10,467 nucleotides of DNA from Thalassiosira profunda (Eukaryota; Bacillariophyta; Thalassiosirophyceae; Thalassiosirales; Thalassiosiraceae), in assembly GCA_036939355.1 (NCBI GenBank), contig JALLAP010000826.1, positions 1 to 10,467 of the forward strand. The letters are read 5' to 3'. A program made the position numbers and the translations under genes. Below the pieces are notes generated by a model. That model had not been told where the DNA came from. It was given only the letters and a program-made list of their open reading frames with translations, and ran no database searches. Within the stretch, counting starts at the first letter, position 1. Every line of letters begins with the position of its first letter. This document shows positions 1-7,600 of the stretch, in pieces.

Positions 1-1314
1 AAGGCCACGAGCGCCACCTTCGTCCGCGCCGACGCCCGCGAGGTCGACGTGAAGAACAAGAAGGTCCGGGCCACCACCGACGCCGACGGGATGGAGCTGG
101 AGCTGAGTTACGACAAGCTGGTCATCGCGGTGGGGGCGCAGCCCAACACGTTTGGCATCCCGGGAGTCAAGGAGCACGGGCTGTTTTTGAAGGAGGCCGA
201 AGATAGCGCCAAACTGCACGCGCGGCTGCTGTGCAATTTGGAGAAGGCGGCCGCGCTGAATCATCAGGGAGATAAATACCGCGCCGAGATTGACCGGTTG
301 CTAAAGGTGGTGGTCGTGGGCGGCGGACCCACCGGCGTCGAGCTGTCGGCGGAACTGGCCGACTTTGCCCACAACGACGTCGCGAAGCGCTACGGCGACG
401 ACATTGCCAACCGCATCCAGATCATCCTGGTGGAAGCCATGCCCCGCATTTTGGCTCCGTTCGATGAGTCCCTGGCCAATGTGGCCAGGGATCACCTGAT
501 CTCGCGGGGAGTGGATGTTCGGACCGGAACGGCCGTGACGTACGTGGAGTCGCAAGATGTGACCCTGGCGCCCAGCACTCCGCGCAATGCCACCCCGGAG
601 CAGAAGGCCGCGGCCGCTGCCGCCGCGGAAACGGAGGAGATGGGAGCCCTCGTGTGGGCTGCGGGCATTGGTGCGAGGCCGCTTGTGAAGAAGCTGGCTC
701 AGTCTTTGGGGCAGAAAGACATGCGCGGGTTGCAGGTGGACGAGGACCTTCGGGTCAAGAACACTGATGGTGTGTACGCTATTGGTGACTGTGCTCTATC
801 CGGATTCGCCCCTACGGCGCAGGTGGCGGCGCAGCAGGGAAAGCACATTGGCCGTGCCATCCGCGATGGCGCCGACTCGAAGTTTGTCTACAACCACGCC
901 GGCTCGCTCTGCTGCCTAGGAAGTGACAACGGCATCGCCCAGCTCTTGGCGCCCTCGGGCTCGACGTCGTTCAATGTTTGGGATGCCCTTGGCGCGCCCA
1001 CTGTTGGACGCAACGGAGACGAAAAGGCGGTGACGGGCAAGCCTGCCTTCGTCATGTGGCGTAGTCTGTATTGGACGAAGCTTCTGAGCACGTCTTCTCG
1101 TTTGAGCCTGGGCGGAGATTGGATTAGGGCCCACCTCCACGGCCGCGATGTTGTCGAGCCAGTGTTGCAACGGGCGGCCACGTTGAGGCAGCCGGTGGAA
1201 AGCTTTGGAACGGAGTTGAAGAGGAATGCCACGATCAGAATGGTCCCCAAAACGGAAGCTCTGGCGACCGACCCGGCAGAAGGCAAGAGAAAGAAGCGGT
1301 TCTGGCTCTTTTGA
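1..1314 (+). CDS. Type II (alternative, rotenone-insensitive) NADH dehydrogenase, 5'-partial
   Basis: The frame is open from base 1 and ends at TGA 1312-1314, giving 437 visible residues with no intron. The N-terminal FAD-binding GxGxxG fold lies upstream, so the GTG at 49 is only an internal codon. Visible landmarks, numbered from base 1, are LVIAVGAQPN near residue 40; a second dinucleotide-binding motif VVVVGGGPTGVE (glycines 107, 109, 112), followed by the strand-end acidic residue E145 expected for NADH; YAIGDCA (G262, D263), which contacts FAD; and PTAQVAAQQGK (271-281), the quinone-site signature of NDH-2/Ndi1 enzymes. The C-terminus (WIRAHLHGRDVVEP and neighbours) matches the amphipathic membrane-anchoring segment of Ndi1-like proteins. 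Members move electrons from NADH to ubiquinone without pumping protons, usually on the inner mitochondrial membrane. No EF-hand is seen. An Ala-rich insertion lies at residues ~200-215. AIF-type oxidoreductases are a less likely alternative because they lack the AQxAxQxG motif. Confidence 0.93.
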   Translation, partial: KATSATFVRADAREVDVKNKKVRATTDADGMELELSYDKLVIAVGAQPNTFGIPGVKEHGLFLKEAEDSAKLHARLLCNLEKAAALNHQGDKYRAEIDRLLKVVVVGGGPTGVELSAELADFAHNDVAKRYGDDIANRIQIILVEAMPRILAPFDESLANVARDHLISRGVDVRTGTAVTYVESQDVTLAPSTPRNATPEQKAAAAAAAETEEMGALVWAAGIGARPLVKKLAQSLGQKDMRGLQVDEDLRVKNTDGVYAIGDCALSGFAPTAQVAAQQGKHIGRAIRDGADSKFVYNHAGSLCCLGSDNGIAQLLAPSGSTSFNVWDALGAPTVGRNGDEKAVTGKPAFVMWRSLYWTKLLSTSSRLSLGGDWIRAHLHGRDVVEPVLQRAATLRQPVESFGTELKRNATIRMVPKTEALATDPAEGKRKKRFWLF

Positions 1315-1645
1315 GCACTGGAGTTGCAGCGAATACAATAAATCAGTAGAGGCGACTGGAGAGGGCAAATGAGTGGGTTGGATAGAGAGGAAGAGTATCT
1401 GTTTGCTGTTGGATGTTGGCGCAAAGATAGAGTATGGTAACGTGATAGAAATACATAGGTAATTGCAGAGACTGGCGAGCAGAAGAGAATAGTCAGAGGC
1501 TCTGTCGAGGAGGAGCTTCTTGAGGTCTATGCAATGGATTGTTAATCTTTATCATTGTATGCTTTGTTCATTGGCAAGATGCACCCTTCTTCATCTATGG
1601 AACGCAGACTTGTGCTGTTCCTGTTGGTATAGTACATTGTCGTGC
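1315..1645. other. Convergent intergenic region (shared 3' flanks)
   Basis: These 331 bases separate the stop of the + strand NADH dehydrogenase from the stop of the - strand formin. They hold the 3' UTRs of both genes. The stretch is more A/T-rich than the flanking coding sequence. Apart from AATAAA at 1337 I see no second gene, RNA gene or repeat. A short open frame at 1520-1741 runs into the antisense of the formin 3' end and shows no protein-like features. On the - strand only a weak GATAAA-type hexamer (about 1547-1552) is available as a poly(A) signal for the formin. Confidence 0.7.
1337..1342 (+). promoter_or_regulatory. Candidate polyadenylation signal AATAAA
   Basis: A perfect AATAAA lies 22 bases past the stop codon of the NADH dehydrogenase gene, so it is plausibly its 3'-end signal. 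A hexamer can occur by chance and many protists do not use this signal strictly. Confidence 0.4.
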
Positions 1646-4600
1646 TCATTTCGAGCTCGCCTCGATGCACTGCTTGCATCGCGCCTTTTCGTTCTTCTTC
1701 GCCTTGTTGAGCTGATTCTTCGAGAAGCGCCCCTTCTCTAGCTTTTCTCCGCAGGCCGAGCAGGGATAGAGGACTCCCTTTGGCGGATCGTTCGAGGGAG
1801 CTGGCTTGGCAGGCTTGTTGTCTCCACTGCTAGCGTTGACAGCTGCAGACGGTTCAGGCCCATCTGGTGCGGCATCTTTTGCACCAGCCTTCTGAAGTGC
1901 AGCGGCGGCGGCCATCGCTGCGACGCCAGCTGGAGCGAGCGGCATCTCGCTCTCTTTTTCTTCAGCCTCTTCGCTCGGCGTTGCGGCAGAGGTTGCGACC
2001 GAGGCGACTTTGGACTCTTCTTTAGAATCAATTCCAGAGTCCTCATTCATCGCCGATTTCTTCAAAGCGGCCGCCGCAGCCAATGCCGCGATACTCGGGG
2101 CCTCTGCATTGGTCAGAGACTCCTCCGTCTTGGCATCTGCTTCAGATTTCTTCTCCTCCGGTGCTGACTCTACAGCTGACTTCTTCAGAGCCGCTGCGGC
2201 AGCCAGCGCTCCGATGCTCGTGGGTTCTCCAGTGGTCGGCGGTTCTCCGGCAGATTCACTCTTAGATACGGTAACAGAGTTGAACAGCGTTGCTACCTCC
2301 TTCTCTCGGTCACTGGCATCGCCGCCGGGTTTGTTGCTTCGTTTCTTTGCTGCCGCGGCAGCCATTGAAGCAACCAACATGACCTTCGCCTCTGTTTTCG
2401 CGTCAGCCTCGATGGAAGGGTTGATGCGATTCATCCTCTTTTGGCCATCATTGGCGGAGTCTCCCGTAGAAGCACTGCTCTCCTCTTCCTCAAGATTCGG
2501 AAGCACGTGATGCAGATGCGTCTTTTGTTCGGCGAGCACAGTGTGCTTGATCCCTCGAGCGACAGGAGACGACGGAGGACTCGCAAACACTGCCTCGCTT
2601 CCTCGAGCGTTGGAGGACGTCTTCGTGTCATATCTCTCTGCCCTCGCGGTTTTGTCCTCCTTCTCTGGGCTGTTCTCTCGGGCGTCTCGTGTGGTTGCAG
2701 GAAAGAAACCACTGGTATCCGAGTTGCCCGACGGAGACGACACCGGTTGGGCCTTCGGTGCTTCCTCAGCGAGCGTGTCGTCTCCTTGCGACTCTGGCTG
2801 CTGAGATTCGCTCTTGACCTCGCCTGCCTTGGTAGGAGAAGGGACCAGAGCCAGTTGGCTAATCGTCGCCATGAGGGCAGCTCTTGGGTCTCCTTCCTCT
2901 GATTTCTTTGTTTCAGTGCCTGGTCCGGTAAATGCTGGACGAAGAAGGGAATAAAATGATTGAGTCAACTAGGCAAGAAAGCGAAACGCCCCCACCCACA
3001 CATTTACTCACGATCCGCAAACGTCTTCCGCTGACCAGCGAGATCCAATTTACCCTTTTGCTGCGGTGACACAATGTCAGATTGCTGTTGTGCAGCAATG
3101 TTCGAGACGTGCTTGGCCACGGAAACGGCCTTCACAGTCTTCTTGACAGCTTCTCTGGCTCGCTTCGCGGCCGCCTTCTTTTCCTCTGCAATCTTCAAGG
3201 CTTCGATTCTCTTCACCACTTCCAGCGCCGAATCGAACGTTGCGATGAACTTGTTGAGCGTTCCAAAGAAGTCGCTGCTGGACATGGCCGGGTCTTCGCC
3301 GAAGTATGTCAGAACGCCTTTGAAGTTTTCCTGCACCTCGTCGATCCGCGCAAAGGCTTCCCTCGTTCGCTTCTCTGCGTACAAGGCAAACTTTTCCATC
3401 GCTGTCAGCTGAATCGGCACCGACTGGTTGTACATGTTCACGCCTTCCACATCTTTGATCTTTGTCTTCTGCAAACGCAGCCTCTCCAAAGCCGTCAGAT
3501 GCTTGGACGCTACTGTCCCATCTCTCTTCTTCCGTCCCTCCTTCTCCGCGGTGCCTTTCACGCTGACGAGTTGGTCGTTGAGCTCCTTCAATTCAGACAC
3601 TAACGTGTCGACCATCACGTTCTCTGCCGGGCCAATCGAAGGCATTTCCTCGTGGACGTTGAGCAAATCAGGCTCATTCGCCTTCACCAACTTCACCAAA
3701 TACTGAAGGACGCTCGTCTTCTTATCGAACGCCTTGGACTGAAAAGGAGGGGAATGAACAAATGAGGCGAGCTGTTCAATTGCAAGCACGCCATGTCATC
3801 TCTAGAGCAACAACGTACCTCGTCAAGCTTGAGCAGCGCATCGAGCGTGAAGCCTTGTGCCATCCGGCCACTGCCTCCGGTGTTTATTTGATTCCCCAGC
3901 ATCAAAATCATTGCCATGAGCTTTCGGAGGCGGACGGACTTTTGCACCTCTTCGCAGGCATCGATCAACGTGGTGACGCAGTCCATCAGTTCCTTCAGCT
4001 TGTGGTCGAACTGGTACTTGAAGAGCATTGCTTCGAATTTCTCGTCGGCCATGTCCACCTTCATCATTGCGAGCATGTACTTCTCGCAGGCACAGAGATC
4101 GTTGATGGCAGCTTCTTTCGTCTTTGCCGAAGACGACGCCCCCTTGATATATCCCTCGATGGCGAACGTTTCGTCCTTGGTTGGAAGAAACTCTCGCAGT
4201 GCCTTCAGCTGGGTATCGTCGAGCTTGCCACAGTCCCTGTGAATGGAAGAAGAAACGCAAGCGTGAGATAGATGCAACCAACGCAGCAGGGAAAGCACCA
4301 GCCCAGCCATCACTTACATCTCTGTAACCATGTCGGCCAAAACGGAAAACTCGATCTTGATCCTCGCGAGGATGATGCCTCCATTCATTCCGCGTTTGGC
4401 ATCAATGACCTGAACACTCTTCTTCTGTTTGGAGGCGGCTGGTTTCTCGGCCACAGTCTTTTTCTTATCAGCTGGATTCGACGAGTCGGTGAACAAGCTT
4501 TGGAACTCCTCCTGGTCGATCTTGAGCGAATCAAAGTCGAAGGTCCCTTTGACCATCGACCAGAGCGAGTTGTCGTCGATCTTGGACTCCTCGATCGGAC

Positions 4601-7600
4601 TCCAGAAAATCTTCTTTCTCCGCACTTTGGGCTTCTTGGGTCCCAGCGGCGACTTCAACATTTTACCAATCTTCTTCTTCGCTTTCTTGCCCTTGCCGGG
4701 CTTCGCCGTTTGAGACGCCAGCGATTTATCATGGTCGAAATCCATGATGGAGGCGTCGTGTCCATCGCGCGTCAAAGCATTCTTCACAGCCCCCATCGGC
4801 AATCCCATTTTGAGCATCTTTCGCAGATGTCGAACCGAGAATGATGAGACACAAATGAACCATAACACATGATTGCCACACACGTCCTCTTCTCTCACCT
4901 TGAAGTACTTTGACCATTTGGGATCCTCCTTAAGTGGTGGGCCGTCGTCGACTGGTTCCTCCTCCTCCTCTTCTTCTTTGTTGAGCTGACTCGCTTCGGA
5001 CTTTTCTGGATCGAGATCCATGATGGACGGATCGAGCCCGTCGCGCGTAAGAGCATTCTTCACCGCTCCCATCGGAAGGCCCATCTTGAGCATTTTGTAA
5101 TACTTGCTGTATTTCGGGTCGTCCTTCAATGGCGGACCTGTGTCCTCCTCTTCCTCCTCTTCCTCCTCCTCCTTCCGCTGACTCGCTTCAGACTTCTCCG
5201 GGTCAAGATCCATAATCGACGGGTCAAGTCCATCACGTTGCAGCGCGTTCTTCACCGCCCCCATAGGAAGGCCCATTTTAAGCATTTTGTAGTACTTGTT
5301 GTACTTAGGATCTTCCTTCAGTGGAGGGCCGTCGTCGGCAGCTTCCTCCTCCTCATCTTCATCCTTCTCCTGAAGCTGACTCGCGACGGATTTTTCGTGA
5401 TCGAGATCCATAATTGACGGATCAAGTCCATCGCGTTGCATTGCATTCTTGACAGCGCCCATTGGCAAGCCCATTTTCAACATCTATTCCAACGAGACCA
5501 ATGAGACTAACATGAATCAAAAGCAATGGACACACGCACACAGTTATATTCTCTCACCTTGAAGTATTTCGCGTAGGCGGGATCTTGGTTCAAAGGCAGG
5601 CCATCATCATTCGCACCCTCCTTCTCAGCTGGCCGCTGGCTCTTGAGCGATTTGTCAGGATCTAGGTCCATGATGGTAGGATCCTGTTGATCTCTCTGCA
5701 TCGCATTCTTCACTGCACCCATTGGCAAGCCCATTCGAAGCATTTTGAAGTACTTGGCAAATCGAGGGTCTTCCCTGATCATTGACTCGCCCTCTTTCGC
5801 CTCAACTCCAGCGTCCTTTGCTGCAGGCTGAACGGAATCATTGGCAACTTCTGCCGGTGCCTGCTTTTTCAGAGCGGCAGCGGCAGCCAACGCTCCTATG
5901 TTCATAGGATCACCACTGGGTGGAGCACTTGCCTCGCTAGCCAGAGGAGGAGACGCACGCTTAGTGATCGCCGCCATAAGAGCTGCCTGTGGGTCCTGCT
6001 GCTGAGCGTCCTCTTCTGGCTTGATCGGCTCACCCTCTCCACCGACGTTGTCTTGCTCTCCACGCTTCGTCAGCATGGCATTCAGAGCTATTCTGGCAAC
6101 ACTTTGATCCGACGCTGAGGATTCAACATTGGCCTGCTGCTCAGCAGGAGTAGGAGAGGCTCGTTTAGTGATGGCCGCCATCAAAGCAGCCATAGGATCG
6201 GCTTGGGTTGCTTCTTGATTTTGTTCGACCGCAGTTGGACCTCCACGGTTTGATAACATTGCATTCAAAGCATCGTTGGCATCGGACGGCCCAGGTGCCA
6301 CAGTACTCGTGGGCTGGTCCTCAGCGGCAGGAGGCGCCCTCTTGCTCAGCATGGCTGTCAGAGCTGCTCGCGGGTCCATGTCTGTCACAACGTCCTGTCC
6401 CTCCACGTCGCTTTGTGCACCAATGTTAGAGCCGCCGGCGGTTACAGCAGTTGCTCCTGGTGGAGTGCCATCGACCGCCTTTGGCTGGCTTGCATCCATC
6501 ACACCAGGATCAATTCCATCGCGCTGCATGGCGTTCTTCACAGCACCCAGGGAGAGGCCCATTCTCAGCATCCGGTAGTATTTCTCATACGTGGGGTCTT
6601 GGTCCAAAGGCAGGCCTCCTTCTCCGACGCTCTCCTGATTCTCAGATGGTCGCTGACTCTCGAGCGCCTCGTCGACAGCCACGGCAGTTTTCGCAAAAGG
6701 AGTGTCACCAACTGCCTTCAGTTGACTCGCCACTGATTTGTTGGGATCCAGGTCCATGATGCCAGGATCGAGCCCGTCGCGTTGCAAGCCATTCTTAACA
6801 GCGCCAAGGGGAATGCCCATTCTAAGCATCTTGAAGAATTTTTCGTACGCGGGGTCCTGGCTAAGAGGCGGACCATCATCCGCACCACCACCCTCTTCCT
6901 TCTCTGATGGGCGCTGGCTCTCAAGCGATTTCTCAGGGTCCAAATCCATAATGGTAGGGTCCTGTTGGTCTCTCAGCATTGCATTCTTGACTGCGCCCAC
7001 CGGCAAGCCCATTCGCAGCATTTTGTAGTATTTCTCAAATCGAGGGTCTTCCTTAAGAGTCGGCAAGGCACCCTCTCTTTCTGTCGAGTCTCCAGCGTCG
7101 ATAGCTACAGACTGCGACACATCCAAGTTGGCCTCTTCAGGCGTCGTCTTCCCCGTTGCAGCCGCGGCGGCGAGTGCACCAATGTTCGTAGGGACGGAGG
7201 GCTGCGTTTCCATTTCGTTCGCAGGAGCAACACGTTGGTTGATCGCTGCCATTAGAGCTGCTCTCGAGTCAGGCTGCTCTACTTCTTCAGTTGGCGTGTT
7301 CTGCTGCTCATCGGGTTCAACCCGATCCCCAGTATCATTCGCCAAACCAGGAGGCTGATCTTCCTCGGCAGTTGGAGGGGCCCTTTTGCTAAGCATCGCC
7401 ATGAGAGCTGCTCTGGGATCTTTCTCTTCTTCATTTGACTGCATTGTTGCATTCTCTTGACTGTCACCCCCCTCAAAAGGCGTTGGAGAAGTACCTTCTT
7501 GCGGCCCATCATCAGCAGCAGCTGGCGGGGCTCGTTGGCTAAGCATTGTCATCAGAGCTGTTCTCGGATCCCTCTGCTCCTCCTCTTGCTGAACAACATC

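Larger units (their letters stand above)
3178..4622 (-). other. FH2 (formin homology 2) domain, spans introns 3 and 4
   Basis: About 428 residues (1873-2300) carry the standard FH2 landmarks in order: RRKKIFWSPI with the lasso Trp and the following SKIDDNSLW; a short Lys-rich linker; VIDAKRGMNGGIILARIKI, holding the Ile equivalent to the actin-binding Ile of Bni1/mDia1; LREFLPTKDE; ACEKYMLAMMKV; LMAMILMLGNQINTGG with GFTLDALLKLDE; KAFDKKTSVLQYLV; and YFGEDP near the end. Length and motif set are complete, so the domain should dimerise and act at barbed ends. It is preceded by a Lys-rich stretch (about 4623-4709) instead of a proline-rich FH1. Confidence 0.95.

Noticed and set aside
49..51. 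GTG as the start codon of the NADH dehydrogenase
   Set aside because: The frame is open to base 1 and the upstream residues (ATFVRADAREVD) continue the NDH-2 fold, so the gene begins outside the window.
888..1424. Two open frames on the - strand overlapping the 3' half of the NADH dehydrogenase
   Set aside because: The sense strand encodes clear NDH-2 motifs. The antisense frames have no recognisable features or start context.
2010..2902. Several + strand open frames, Ala/Ser-rich, opposite the formin tail
   Set aside because: They are mirror translations of the repetitive Ala- and Glu-rich coding sequence on the - strand.
4818..4898. A 27-residue insertion (VREEDVCG...) as a genuine part of repeat unit 9
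   Set aside because: It has GT..AG ends at the same place as intron 1, and the other repeat copies run straight through. I treat it as an intron, with retention noted as a possibility.
4710..7066. Regularly spaced repeats (~192 bp period) suggestive of a CRISPR or satellite array
   Set aside because: The units are conserved as protein with third-position changes and stay in frame. They are coding repeats, far longer than CRISPR repeats.
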